Position numbers and translations under genes: made by a program | The notes under the pieces: generated by a model | Database searches by the model: none | Seen by the model: the letters and a program-made list of their open reading frames with translations, nothing else | Told to the model about the DNA's origin: nothing | In this document: in pieces, positions 17,718 through 27,257 of the stretch | How the letters are laid out: each line of letters starts with the position of its first letter | Numbering within the stretch: the stretch's first letter is position 1 | Assembly: GCF_014764715.1 (NCBI RefSeq) | Contig: NZ_JACXXE010000014.1 | Location: 1-56,976, forward strand | Origin: Bacillus crepusculi | GTDB taxonomy: Bacteria > Bacillota > Bacilli > Bacillales > Bacillaceae | Reading direction: 5' to 3' | Length of the DNA: 56,976 bases

Positions 17718-19025
17718 GTGACGGGTAACCTTGAACTAGACCGCACACACACAGTGGAATCAAAGACACACCGGAGACGGGCGCTAATGTTCTCTCTTAT
17801 ACCCGGGATGGGGCAAATATACAACAAACAGTACGGCAAAGGGGCACTTTTTTTCTTTTTCGGCGTCTCTTTTTTGATTGTATTTTATGATTTATTCAAT
17901 ATTGGCTTTTGGGGATTGTTCACACTTGGTACGATGCTGCCTCGTGACAACTCTGTTTTTCTTTTAGCAAAGGGGATTATTGCGCTTTTAACAGCTGGTT
18001 TTGGTATCGGCTTTTACGTTCTCATGATGCGTGATGCCTTTATGAACGGAAAGAAACGTGATCAAGGAGTTCCGCTTCATTCCATCCGTGCTCAATATCA
18101 TCAGCTCATCGACCAAGGCTTTCCTTACTTAATGAGCACTCCTGCTTTCTTTTTACTTCTCTTTTCTGTTGTCTTTCCTATTATGTTCAGCTTTGCGCTG
18201 GCCTTTACAAACTATGATTTATACCACTCGCCTCCTGCCAATCTCATTGATTGGGTAGGCATCAAAAACTTTCAAAATATCTTTTCAATTGATATTTGGA
18301 GAGATACCTTTATTGATGTACTTGGCTGGACTGTCGTATGGACATTGGCTGCTTCGACCCTTCAATGTGCCCTTGGCATCTTTCTCGCTGTTTTGCTTCA
18401 TCAGAAGGATTTAAAAGGAAAGCGGTTTTTTAGAACGATTTTGATTCTGCCTTGGGCTGTTCCGGGCTTTGTGACCATTTTGGTATTTGCCGGACTGTTC
18501 AATGACACGTTTGGTGCCATCAACAATACGCTTTTTGCATCCATTGGGATTGATCCAAAGCCGTGGCTGACAGATCCATTTTGGAGCAAAATTGCCCTCA
18601 TTGCGATGCAGACTTGGCTTGGTTTTCCTTTTGTTTTCATTATGACAACCGGTGTTTTGCAGGCCATTCCTGAAGATTTATATGAGGCTGCGACCATTGA
18701 TGGGGCAAACATCTTTCAGAAATTTCGGTCCATCACATTACCGCTTGTCCTCTATTCAATTGCACCTATATTAATCACGCAATATACCTTTAACTTTAAC
18801 AACTTTAATATTATCTACTTATTTAATGGCGGTGGACCGCCTGTGGCCGGGTCAACAGCTGGGGGTACGGATATATTGGTTTCTTGGATTTACAAACTCA
18901 CGATGCAGTCATCTCAATATGCACTCGCTGCCGCTGTCACGATCTTACTGTCGATCTTTGTGATCGCCATTGCACTCTGGCAGTTTAAGAGAACGAATTC
19001 ATTCAAAGAGGAGGACATGATGTGA
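17718..19025 (+). CDS. ganP: Galactooligosaccharide ABC importer permease
   Basis: The 435-residue protein is a MalF-type inner membrane permease with the coupling-loop motif EAATIDGANIFQKFRSITLPLV, which docks the ATPase. Like MalF it has an N-terminal extension with extra membrane segments (about residues 35-115). Two GTG starts are possible, 17709 and 17718; the second is chosen because AAGTAGGTG then lies at a proper distance. The gene overlaps closely with ganQ (one base gap), giving a stoichiometric pair. Confidence 0.9.
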   Translation: MTGNLELDRTHTVESKTHRRRALMFSLIPGMGQIYNKQYGKGALFFFFGVSFLIVFYDLFNIGFWGLFTLGTMLPRDNSVFLLAKGIIALLTAGFGIGFYVLMMRDAFMNGKKRDQGVPLHSIRAQYHQLIDQGFPYLMSTPAFFLLLFSVVFPIMFSFALAFTNYDLYHSPPANLIDWVGIKNFQNIFSIDIWRDTFIDVLGWTVVWTLAASTLQCALGIFLAVLLHQKDLKGKRFFRTILILPWAVPGFVTILVFAGLFNDTFGAINNTLFASIGIDPKPWLTDPFWSKIALIAMQTWLGFPFVFIMTTGVLQAIPEDLYEAATIDGANIFQKFRSITLPLVLYSIAPILITQYTFNFNNFNIIYLFNGGGPPVAGSTAGGTDILVSWIYKLTMQSSQYALAAAVTILLSIFVIAIALWQFKRTNSFKEEDMM

Positions 19026-19026
19026 T

Positions 19027-19869
19027 ATGGGATCAAAACAAAACAAGCTCATTCGCCTGAGCATCACTTATTTTATCCTTTTCATTGCCTCCACTTGTAT
19101 TCTATATCCACTGCTTTGGACGATCGGTGCTTCCTTTAATCCTGGGAACAGCCTCATGAGTACAAGCATGTTTCCGAAGAACCCAACGATTAGCCACTTC
19201 ACCGAGCTATTCTTTGGTCAGGGGGCACTTTATGCAAAATGGTATTGGAACTCCATGAAGATCAGTATTGCCACAATGGTGTTAACGCTGATTCTTGTCA
19301 GTTTTACAGGCTATGCCTTTTCCAGATTCCGTTTCAAAGGGCGGAAAAATGGGCTGATGCTCTTTTTGCTGCTGCAAATGATTCCTCAATTTTCAGCGCT
19401 GATTGCGATTTTTGTTCTAGCTCAAATGCTTGGACTGATTAACAGCCACCTTGCACTGATTTTGATTTATGCAGGCGGACAAATTCCGATGAATACGTAT
19501 TTAATGAAGGGCTATCTTGATGCGATTCCGAAGGATCTCGATGAATCAGCCAGAATGGACGGCGCAGGGCATTTCCGGATTTTCATCCAAATTATTATGC
19601 CGCTTGCCAAGCCGATTTTAGCCGTTGTTGCCATCAACTCATTTACAGGACCGCTGGGTGATTTCATCATTTCCAGTGTCATTGTCCGTTCACCCGAAAT
19701 GTATACGCTCCCAATTGGTCTATACAATCTTGTATCAGACAAAATGGGTGCCAGCTACACGACCTTTGCAGCCGGGGCTTTACTCATTGCGATTCCAGTT
19801 GCTTTATTGTTTCTTGTTTTACAAAAACAATTTGTATCCGGCCTCACACAAGGCGGGACAAAAGGATAA
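19027..19869 (+). CDS. ganQ: Galactooligosaccharide ABC importer permease
   Basis: The 280-residue protein is a MalG-type permease with six membrane segments and the coupling motif DESARMDGAGHFRIFIQIIMPLAKP. It pairs with GanP for galactooligosaccharide uptake. GAGGAGGACATG precedes the start, which is one base after the ganP stop. Confidence 0.92.
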   Translation: MGSKQNKLIRLSITYFILFIASTCILYPLLWTIGASFNPGNSLMSTSMFPKNPTISHFTELFFGQGALYAKWYWNSMKISIATMVLTLILVSFTGYAFSRFRFKGRKNGLMLFLLLQMIPQFSALIAIFVLAQMLGLINSHLALILIYAGGQIPMNTYLMKGYLDAIPKDLDESARMDGAGHFRIFIQIIMPLAKPILAVVAINSFTGPLGDFIISSVIVRSPEMYTLPIGLYNLVSDKMGASYTTFAAGALLIAIPVALLFLVLQKQFVSGLTQGGTKG

Positions 19870-19880
19870 GGGGAGATTTG

Positions 19881-21089
19881 ATGAAGAAATGGTTACTCGT
19901 CACTGTTGTCGTTTTCTTTCTGATGGGGTTAGGTATTCTGCCTGAAGCAAAGGCTGATACGATTTCGGTGAAACCGATCAATGGATTGCAAGGTGATTTC
20001 ATCAAAGGAGCCGATATCTCCATGCTCGCAGAAGTGGAGCGAAGTGGCGGCAAATACTACAACCAAGACTGGCAGCAGGTTGATCCTCTCAAGCTATTAA
20101 AAGATAAAGGTGTCAACTATGTGCGCATCAGACTCTGGAACAATCCATACGACAACCAAGGCCGTGCCTATAACGGCGGGACAAACGATTTAAACACCGC
20201 CATTGCTTTATCGAAACGTGCAAAAGCACAAAATATGAAAGTGCTGCTTGATTTTCATTACAGTGATTTCTGGACTGATCCTGGTAAACAGTTCAAACCG
20301 AAAGCATGGGCTTCTCTCTCACAAAGCGATTTAGAAAAAGCTGTCGGCACTTACACAGGTGATGTGCTCAAAGCGATGAGAACGCAAAATGCCCTGCCAA
20401 ATATGGTACAGGTCGGGAATGAATTGAATTCAGGTATGCTGTGGCCAAACGGCAAAAGCTGGGGTGAAGGTGGCGGTGAATTTGACCGGCTCGCTGCTTT
20501 GCTAAAGGCTGGTACAAATGCAGTCCGCTCTGTCGATTCAAATATCAAGATCATGCTTCACCTTGCACATGGAGGGGACAATGGCGCCTCCCGCTGGTGG
20601 TTTGATGAAATCACCAAACGAGGTGTCTCATTCGATACGATCGGTTTATCTTACTACCCGTATTGGGACGGGGGATTTAGCGGTCTTACTAACAATATGA
20701 ATGATATTAGTGCCCGCTATAACAAAGACGTGATCGTGGTAGAAACCGCCTATGGCTTTACAACAGCAAATGGTGACAACCTAGATAACTCATTTAACCA
20801 AGATTCAGTCAATACGGCCGGTTATCCAGCATCACCACAAGGGCAGGCATCTTTTATACGAGATCTATCAGAAAAAATTTCACAAGTAAAAAATAACCGG
20901 GGAAAAGGGTTCTTTTATTGGGAGCCGCTTTGGATTCCAGCGAAAGGCGCTCCGTGGTCTAGTCAATACGGGCTCGCTTATATCCAAACAACCGGTACTG
21001 TCGGAAATGCTTGGGAAAATCAGGCGATGTTTGATTTCAACGGAAAAGCACTGCCTTCTCTTGATGTATTTAAACAAATGACACCGTAA
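19881..21089 (+). CDS. ganB: Secreted arabinogalactan endo-1,4-beta-galactosidase, GH53
   Basis: The 402-residue enzyme hydrolyses beta-1,4-galactan outside the cell. A Sec signal peptide (about residues 1-26, ending EAKA) precedes a GH53 catalytic domain. Acid/base Glu is in MVQVGNELNSG (about residue 178) and the nucleophile in VVETAYGF (about residue 288). The frame could begin at a TTG one codon earlier; the ATG at 19881 is preferred for its GGGGAGATTTG spacing. In B. subtilis the order is ganA-ganB; here ganB precedes ganA. Confidence 0.92.
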   Translation: MKKWLLVTVVVFFLMGLGILPEAKADTISVKPINGLQGDFIKGADISMLAEVERSGGKYYNQDWQQVDPLKLLKDKGVNYVRIRLWNNPYDNQGRAYNGGTNDLNTAIALSKRAKAQNMKVLLDFHYSDFWTDPGKQFKPKAWASLSQSDLEKAVGTYTGDVLKAMRTQNALPNMVQVGNELNSGMLWPNGKSWGEGGGEFDRLAALLKAGTNAVRSVDSNIKIMLHLAHGGDNGASRWWFDEITKRGVSFDTIGLSYYPYWDGGFSGLTNNMNDISARYNKDVIVVETAYGFTTANGDNLDNSFNQDSVNTAGYPASPQGQASFIRDLSEKISQVKNNRGKGFFYWEPLWIPAKGAPWSSQYGLAYIQTTGTVGNAWENQAMFDFNGKALPSLDVFKQMTP

Positions 21090-21112
21090 TTATAAGGATA
21101 GGACGTGACAAA

Positions 21113-23194
21113 ATGGGAAAGCGTTACCCACTCGTTCACCCAAATGTGAAAGGCTTTTTGCATGGTGGCGACTATAATCCTGATCAATGGCTCCATATGC
21201 CGGAGATCATTGACGAAGATTTTCGATTAATGAAGCTTGCACACTGTCAAACATTTTCTATCAATATTTTCGCATGGAGTAAGCTAGAGCCAGTAGAAGG
21301 TCAGTATGAATTTGCTTGGCTAGATGACATCATGAACCGCTTGGCAGCGCAGGGGGCACACGCCATTCTCGCCACGCCAAGCGGAGCAAGACCTGCTTGG
21401 CTCTCGCAAACATATCCAGAAGTATTACGCGTTGAAGCAAATCGCCAGCGCAACTTACATGGGCTTCGCCATAATCATTGCTTCACCTCACCGGTTTATC
21501 GAGAAAAAACGAATACACTCAATCGTTTGCTCGCTGAACGCTACAAGGACCATCCAGCGCTGATCATGTGGCACATTTCAAATGAATACGGCGGCGAATG
21601 TCATTGTGATCTTTGCCAAGAGGCATTTAGAGACTATTTGAAAGACAAATACAGCCACGACCTTGAAGCTTTGAACCAAGCATGGTGGACGGGGTTTTGG
21701 AGCCACACATATAGTGATTGGTCACAAATCGAGTCACCTGCACCGCACGGGGAGCACATGATTCATGGCATGAACCTAGATTGGAAGCGTTTTGTCACAG
21801 CGCAAACGATCAATTTTTATCAAAATGAGATTGAGCCACTGCGAGAATTGACGCCTCATATCCCAGTGACCACCAACTTTATGGGCGACTATCCGCATAT
21901 GCGTCCATTCCTTGGACTGGATTATCATCAATTCGCAAAAGAGGTCGATGTGATCTCTTGGGATAGCTATCCGGCATGGCATAGCGGCAGAGAAACTACT
22001 GCAGAATTAGCGTCAAACGTCGCCTTCGTTCACGATTTATATCGGTCATTAAAGGACGGTCAGCCGTTTCTTGTGATGGAAAGCACACCAAGCCTCGTGA
22101 ACTGGCATGAAGTGAATAAGGTGAAGCATAAAGGAATGGCACACCTCTCTGCCATGCAGGCGATTGCCCACGGGTCCGACTCCGTCCTTTATTTCCAGTG
22201 GAGACAAGGTCGAGGAGCCTCTGAAAAATTTCACGGCGCCGTTGTCGATCATTCAGGACATGAACATACACGTGTATTCCAAGAGGTGGCTGATCTAGGG
22301 AAACAATTAGAACAGCTGCAGCCGATTGCGGGTACATCCGTTCAACCAGAAGTCGCCATCATATATGATTGGGAAAACCATTGGGCGATTGATGATGCGC
22401 AAGGCTTAAATAATACCAACAAACGCTACGTGGAGGCTTGTCAAACTCACTATCGCAGCTTCTGGAAAAAGGGCATCCCTGTTGATATTGTCGGAATGGA
22501 AAAGGATTTCTCATCCTATCGAGTGCTTGTGGGGCCAATGCTCTACATGATCAAACCAGGCGTCGCAGAAAAGATTGAAGCCTTTGTTAAAGAGGGCGGT
22601 ATTTTTGTCGCAACATACTGGAGCGGCATGGTCGACGAAAATGACCTCTGTTTCCTCGGTGGTTTCCCTGGCCCTCTCCGCCATGTACTTGGCATTTGGG
22701 CAGAGGAAATCAACACATTGATGCCAAATGAACACGTTTTAATGACCACAGGGAATGGACGCACTTATCATGTCGGTCAATATTGCGAATCCATTCACCC
22801 TGAATCAGCCTCTGTGTTAGGGCATTTTGAGAATGGTTGCTACGAAGGACAGCCCGCCCTTACTGTCCGTCCATTTGGCAAAGGGAAGGCATACTATATG
22901 GCTTCTGAAAATGAGCAAGCTTTTTATGATGATTTTTACGAAGATCTCATCACAGGAATAGGCATACAACCGATCCTATCCTCTTCGATTCCAGAAGGAG
23001 TCAGTGTCCAGAAACGAACAGATGGGTCGCAGGACTATGTGTTTATGATGAATTTTACAGATAGTCAAAAGGTAATTTTGTTAGAAGATCAAATCACTTA
23101 TGAAGATGCATTCCACTCTTCAAATTTAACAGGAAAAATAATGCTAGATGCCTATGAATATTCTATATTAAAAAGAAAAAAAGAATGCCTTTAA
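21113..23194 (+). CDS. ganA: Intracellular beta-galactosidase, GH42
   Basis: The 693-residue protein cleaves imported galactooligosaccharides to galactose. It has GH42 landmarks: acid/base Glu in MWHISNEYGGEC (about residue 157), the zinc-binding cysteine cluster CHCDLC directly after, and nucleophile Glu in LVMESTPS. No signal peptide is present, as expected for a cytoplasmic enzyme. The ribosome binding site is modest (AAGGATAGG). It ends the gan operon with a strong terminator. Confidence 0.92.
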   Translation: MGKRYPLVHPNVKGFLHGGDYNPDQWLHMPEIIDEDFRLMKLAHCQTFSINIFAWSKLEPVEGQYEFAWLDDIMNRLAAQGAHAILATPSGARPAWLSQTYPEVLRVEANRQRNLHGLRHNHCFTSPVYREKTNTLNRLLAERYKDHPALIMWHISNEYGGECHCDLCQEAFRDYLKDKYSHDLEALNQAWWTGFWSHTYSDWSQIESPAPHGEHMIHGMNLDWKRFVTAQTINFYQNEIEPLRELTPHIPVTTNFMGDYPHMRPFLGLDYHQFAKEVDVISWDSYPAWHSGRETTAELASNVAFVHDLYRSLKDGQPFLVMESTPSLVNWHEVNKVKHKGMAHLSAMQAIAHGSDSVLYFQWRQGRGASEKFHGAVVDHSGHEHTRVFQEVADLGKQLEQLQPIAGTSVQPEVAIIYDWENHWAIDDAQGLNNTNKRYVEACQTHYRSFWKKGIPVDIVGMEKDFSSYRVLVGPMLYMIKPGVAEKIEAFVKEGGIFVATYWSGMVDENDLCFLGGFPGPLRHVLGIWAEEINTLMPNEHVLMTTGNGRTYHVGQYCESIHPESASVLGHFENGCYEGQPALTVRPFGKGKAYYMASENEQAFYDDFYEDLITGIGIQPILSSSIPEGVSVQKRTDGSQDYVFMMNFTDSQKVILLEDQITYEDAFHSSNLTGKIMLDAYEYSILKRKKECL

Positions 23195-23210
23195 AGACAT
23201 TCTTTTTTTT
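23181..23210 (+). terminator. Intrinsic terminator after ganA
   Basis: AAGAATG, ten-base loop, CATTCTT, then eight T. It closes the gan operon and marks the left edge of the AT-rich bacteriocin insert. Confidence 0.9.
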
Positions 23211-23255
23211 ATGCAAGAACCAACCTTAAATTCAGCTTATAAACAAAATTCTAAC

Positions 23256-23285
23256 TTGAAATAATATGGTAAAAAATGATACATT
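23256..23285 (+). promoter_or_regulatory. Candidate promoter of the bacteriocin operon
   Basis: TTGAAA, 18-base spacer, TACATT. It would start the transcript near 23292, upstream of the AAGGAG and ATG at 23323-23335, and so favours a start later than 23266 for the first gene. Confidence 0.45.
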
Positions 23286-23883
23286 ATTTGTGAGAATTAG
23301 TAAAAAAACACTTTTTGAATCAAGGAGCATTTATGGATATAAACACAACTTTATTACTCTAATACATCATTTCGTCTTTTTTCCTAAGAACTTTCTCTTA
23401 ATCAAGTACTTTAGTGAAAAAAATTATCGTCATTCTTGGTTTGTTTTCCTGGCTGTGTTAAGTCTGTTTTTAGGGTTTTATTTAGCTATTTTCCCCACAA
23501 TCTCTACATTAATTAATCATTCTTTTAAGACAGATGGAATTGATTATACTGCTGATATGAGCATACTCATTATGATGATTACACTAGCATTAGGGATTGT
23601 TCAATTTACAGCAATGGTTCTTGTAAGCTTCTTTATAATACATATCATTGGGATATTATTTGGTGGTGTTGCTACTGCTAAAGAGTTTTTCCCAAGTTTT
23701 ATTTATTCTATCATACCGGTTGCTATCAAATTTATAATTCTCATTATCTTTTCTTTCTTTTTAGGTAGTGATTTTGCATTTTCAGTTATTTATCCAAATT
23801 CTCAAAAGCCAATTGATATTATATTGAATATTATCATCGACCCTTTTTTGGTGGTCTACCATTCTAGGGTGTATTGCAATTAA
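23266..23883 (+). CDS. Yip1-like membrane protein of the bacteriocin cluster (AcnB-like), frame apparently disturbed
   Basis: This frame encodes up to 205 residues with four or five membrane helices from about residue 30, resembling Yip1-family proteins. The first ATG (23266) has no ribosome binding site. The only good one, AAGGAG at 23323, serves an ATG at 23333 in another frame (MDINTT, soon stopped) that would join this frame at FITLIHHF if one T were added near 23350. At the other end the frame stops after DPFLVVYHS, while the plus-one frame at the six-T run 23844-23849 continues as WWSTILGCIAIKEIHKIS, a typical Yip1 end, straight into the precursor gene. So two single-base differences of opposite sign bracket the gene: mutation, sequencing error or real recoding. 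Confidence 0.65.
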   Translation: MVKNDTLFVRISKKTLFESRSIYGYKHNFITLIHHFVFFPKNFLLIKYFSEKNYRHSWFVFLAVLSLFLGFYLAIFPTISTLINHSFKTDGIDYTADMSILIMMITLALGIVQFTAMVLVSFFIIHIIGILFGGVATAKEFFPSFIYSIIPVAIKFIILIIFSFFLGSDFAFSVIYPNSQKPIDIILNIIIDPFLVVYHSRVYCN

Positions 23884-23905
23884 AGAAATACACAAAATTT
23901 CCTAT

Positions 23906-24250
23906 ATGAAAACTGTCATAATCGTTTGTATAACAATGTCTTTAGGTATTATTTCTCTTTTTGCCATCGCTACTTTCCTTATGGGTTCTTCAGAAGGTAT
24001 TGCAAGTTTAGCTTCTATTGATTTCAATTCAGGTAATCAATTTGCATTAGACCTTGCAACAAACTTAGGAATTAGTCGCAAAACCGCTTATGCTGCTATA
24101 GGTGTTATCATGACTACTGGCGATGTCCTAACAATACTTAGTCTATTAGCTGTTGTTTTGGGTGGAACTGGCCTTGTCACTGCTGCTATGGTAGCTACTG
24201 CGAAAAAATTGGCTACAAAACACGGCAAAAAATACGCTGCAGAATGGTAA
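23906..24250 (+). CDS. Circular bacteriocin precursor, uberolysin/circularin (amylocyclin) type
   Basis: The 114-residue precursor has a putative 49-residue leader and a 65-residue core starting LATNLGISRKTAYAA and ending HGKKYAAEW. The core closely resembles amylocyclin (LASTLGIS...KKYGKKYAAAW): hydrophobic helices, cationic C-terminal helix, and a Leu-to-Trp ring closure. The mature product should be a head-to-tail cyclised membrane-permeabilising peptide against Gram-positive bacteria. The 49-residue leader matches the amylocyclin leader length as I recall it (48). No ribosome binding site lies before ATG 23906, and the frame is open upstream to 23828, so translation depends on the preceding gene by coupling, frameshift or fusion. 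Confidence 0.85.
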   Translation: MKTVIIVCITMSLGIISLFAIATFLMGSSEGIASLASIDFNSGNQFALDLATNLGISRKTAYAAIGVIMTTGDVLTILSLLAVVLGGTGLVTAAMVATAKKLATKHGKKYAAEW

Positions 24251-24316
24251 AATCCAAAGTGAAGAAATTGAGGAGTATAATTATACTCCTCCTTCTTTTC
24301 GTCTAGGAGGAATATA

Positions 24317-26014
24317 ATGCTCAACAAAAAAGTTTTTATGGCAAACTTTAAACTTACATATAGACGTACTTTAAACCGTTTGATTTACTTTTTCCCATCA
24401 AGCGAAAATTTACTAAAATCAAATAGACTTATTTTTGTATTTACACCCTTTTTTTTAGTCTACCTTTTTATTCTATATAAGGCTTCAACTACTCTTTTGC
24501 CTAATGTATCAGGCCATATTTTATCATTAGGTACGAATTTTATTATTCTTTTTTTTGTTTTGAATATTTTAAAATCATCAACTGATATTTTACATCGATA
24601 TGTATACCCTGAAGATTTCCTTCTTTTACATACTTTAAAGACAGATCCAAAAAAAGTTCTATTATCGAGATTTTTCACAACAATTTTTCTAAATGTTTTA
24701 TTCAAATTAACAATAATAGTATTCCCTATACTTTTTTTCATAAATTTTTATACAAGTAATAAATTATACCTTTTTTTATCATTTGCACCACTATTTATAT
24801 TTATATTTGGCCTTACATGCATTTATTCATTACTCACATATATCGCTTATTCTAAATTTTTACACAAAATCTTGAATTCTAGGTTGATTAGTCTGTTATC
24901 TTTTATAGGAATTGCACTCTTATCTGCTATTTCAACTACTTTTTTTGGTTGGATCGGACTTAATTACTTTTATGAAAAAGATCTTCTTGAAGCTATTGAA
25001 AATTTCATATCTGTATTTAGATTAGAGACGATATTAACAAACACATGGCTTCCTACTAACTGGTACTTACTTTCAACAAAAAGTGATATCTATTTATTTA
25101 TCATATGTTCTTTAGGTTTAATTGCACTAGGATTTCTTTTACTCTCTATTGCCTATCTAATAGTTTTGAAAGTGTTGCTTATAAAGGAAGCAACACCTAA
25201 TAATCTTTTGCCGAGAATAAAACCAATCAAATTACCTTTTTTAAATTATTTAATAAATTTCTTTCCCCGGCAAAATATCGCCATTTTAAAAAAGGATCTT
25301 ACTGCTCTATTGAGAGCTAATTTTACTATCAAGAGACGCTTAGTACTATCTGTAAATATGATTGCAATAGAATTAGGTGTATTGGTAGGCATTAGTTTAA
25401 ATCAAAAGTGGTTTGACTTCTCGGAACTTTTTGTTATTTATCCAATTTTATTTGCCGTAACTTACAACACTTCTTTATTAGGAGAAGGCTTGCTTGGCAT
25501 AACTTCAGCAGATGCAGAGCGCGAAAATCTGTATATTTATAAGAATTCAGGCGCTTCTATCTTCAAGTTGATTGCAGGAAAATCCATACTGCATTTATCT
25601 ATAATTCTTATTATAATGAATACATTATTTTTAGTTATATTATTATTATTCAACTTAGATACTATGACTCAAATTATTTTGTATATCATGATTAATTCAA
25701 TTAGTCTTATTATAGGTTCTGGCCAAGTGATAGGTACTTTCCTCTATCCCCGTTTAGACTGGGAAAATTTAGAGGATATTGGTTCGTCTGTTAAAGCCTC
25801 ATTTTTTGAACATACTATTCTTGGGGTACTACTAGCATTTTACCTTCAATTGTATGGGGTCTCAGGTGCTCTCGTTACTTTTGACATTATTGATAGGAGT
25901 ATATTCTTTTTACTTATTGTGACTGGAACATGTCTATTTTTCATTGGCATTTCTCTATTTTATTATTTTTGGATTAAAAGAATAGGAACGAAACATTGGG
26001 AGATGAAAATATGA
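24317..26014 (+). CDS. Large multi-pass membrane protein of the circular bacteriocin cluster (AcnC-like)
   Basis: The 565-residue protein has about ten to twelve hydrophobic segments in two blocks separated by a polar region around residues 290-340. Large membrane proteins of this size are found in every circular bacteriocin cluster (CirB/AcnC position) and are needed for maturation or export, possibly including cyclisation. The start has AGGAGGAATATA before the ATG. The stop overlaps the start of the ATPase gene (ATGA). Codon use is strongly AT-biased. Confidence 0.8.
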   Translation: MLNKKVFMANFKLTYRRTLNRLIYFFPSSENLLKSNRLIFVFTPFFLVYLFILYKASTTLLPNVSGHILSLGTNFIILFFVLNILKSSTDILHRYVYPEDFLLLHTLKTDPKKVLLSRFFTTIFLNVLFKLTIIVFPILFFINFYTSNKLYLFLSFAPLFIFIFGLTCIYSLLTYIAYSKFLHKILNSRLISLLSFIGIALLSAISTTFFGWIGLNYFYEKDLLEAIENFISVFRLETILTNTWLPTNWYLLSTKSDIYLFIICSLGLIALGFLLLSIAYLIVLKVLLIKEATPNNLLPRIKPIKLPFLNYLINFFPRQNIAILKKDLTALLRANFTIKRRLVLSVNMIAIELGVLVGISLNQKWFDFSELFVIYPILFAVTYNTSLLGEGLLGITSADAERENLYIYKNSGASIFKLIAGKSILHLSIILIIMNTLFLVILLLFNLDTMTQIILYIMINSISLIIGSGQVIGTFLYPRLDWENLEDIGSSVKASFFEHTILGVLLAFYLQLYGVSGALVTFDIIDRSIFFLLIVTGTCLFFIGISLFYYFWIKRIGTKHWEMKI

Positions 26015-26718
26015 AAATTGAGAATCTATCTTTCAAATATAAAGATAAACAAATTTTAAAATCTATAAATTTAAAAATAGAGCCAGGTAAGGTATATGGA
26101 TTACTAGGACCGAATGGTGCTGGAAAATCAACACTTTTAAAATGTATTCTCGGGATTATGAAACCATACGAAGGTAATATTACTATCAAGGAGAAAACTA
26201 TATATTCTGAGAGATCTTCCTATCTTAAGTATATAGGTTATGTTCCTGATGCTCCTTTTATCTATCATTATTTAACCCCTAGAGAGTACTTGGAATTTAT
26301 TGCTGACTTACAAGACGTACCCTCTGAAATGAAGGATGATAGAATTGAAGTTTTGTTAGATCAATTTAACTTAAAACAAAATGAGAATGATATGATTTCT
26401 ACATTTTCTTTTGGTATGAAACATAAATTATCTGTTGCTGGAGCCATAATTCATGAACCTGAAGTTTTAATATTAGACGAACCATTAGGTGCGTTCGATC
26501 CTCCCACTACAAAGATGATGAAAAACTTTCTTAAACGTTATGCTGAACAAGGTAATACTGTCATCATGTCTACACACCTTGTTAATATCGCTCAACAACT
26601 ATGTGATAGAGTTGGTATTTTAATTAACGGTGCTCTTGTTAAAGAATATGATCACCTTACAAACATTCAGCACTTTGAAGATTTAATTATAAAAGATATG
26701 GATACTTTACTAAAATGA
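26011..26718 (+). CDS. ABC transporter ATPase of the circular bacteriocin cluster (AcnD-like)
   Basis: The 235-residue ATPase has Walker A GPNGAGKST (33-41), a signature region FSFGMKHKLSVAGA in place of LSGGQ, Walker B VLILDEPLGAFD and an H-loop MSTHL. It should power export of, or self-protection against, the bacteriocin with its membrane partners. The ATG at 26011 (GGGAG eight bases upstream) overlaps the preceding stop as ATGA; a TTG at 25996 would add five residues. It overlaps the next gene by four bases. Confidence 0.88.
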   Translation: MKIENLSFKYKDKQILKSINLKIEPGKVYGLLGPNGAGKSTLLKCILGIMKPYEGNITIKEKTIYSERSSYLKYIGYVPDAPFIYHYLTPREYLEFIADLQDVPSEMKDDRIEVLLDQFNLKQNENDMISTFSFGMKHKLSVAGAIIHEPEVLILDEPLGAFDPPTTKMMKNFLKRYAEQGNTVIMSTHLVNIAQQLCDRVGILINGALVKEYDHLTNIQHFEDLIIKDMDTLLK

Positions 26719-27248
26719 CAGGAATAATAAACAGAAATAAACGTATACTTTATATAGCAAGTATTTTATACATAGCAGGTATAGTTCTTGGGGTTATTTT
26801 TAACAATATTCTCCCTAGTCTTAGTCCAGAAACTGTTGATGAAGTTACAGTTCTGGGATATTTCAAACATAACTTTGCTGCAAATTTATTTCTCATTTTC
26901 TCAATGTTTACATTTGGTATTTTGACATCTATCTTATTATTATTAAATGGATTTTTAGTAGGCTTATCCTCTTTACAAAGTATTACCGATCATGGTAACA
27001 ATTTGTTATATATATTAACTGCTTTAATTCCTCATGGTATCTTTGAAATTCCTGCCATGATATTATCAGGTTCACTTGGTTTCAAATTGTTAGACTTCGT
27101 CTATTTAAAAATAAGAGGGCTATATTCCCCCAAGAAACATTTCTTTTCGGATATTTTATTTTTTACTATGGTGATATGTCTGTTGACATTACTTGCTGCT
27201 TTAACAGAAGCATTATTAACGCCCTTTTTACTAAAAAAATTGCAATAG
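26715..27248 (+). CDS. DUF95/SpoIIM-family membrane protein of the bacteriocin cluster (AcnE-like)
   Basis: The 177-residue protein has about five membrane helices, with the family features NGFLVGLSS and the ALIPHGIFEIPAMILSGSLG block typical of DUF95 (stage II sporulation protein M) proteins. Such proteins accompany the ATPase in circular bacteriocin clusters and contribute to immunity and secretion. The start overlaps the ATPase stop in an ATGA, so the two are translationally coupled. Confidence 0.85.
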   Translation: MTGIINRNKRILYIASILYIAGIVLGVIFNNILPSLSPETVDEVTVLGYFKHNFAANLFLIFSMFTFGILTSILLLLNGFLVGLSSLQSITDHGNNLLYILTALIPHGIFEIPAMILSGSLGFKLLDFVYLKIRGLYSPKKHFFSDILFFTMVICLLTLLAALTEALLTPFLLKKLQ

Positions 27249-27257
27249 GAGGTCCTT

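Noticed and set aside
23333..23362. Nine-codon frame MDINTTLLL with a strong ribosome binding site
   Set aside because: Not accepted as a separate peptide gene; it is better read as the true start of the Yip1-like protein interrupted by a frame change.
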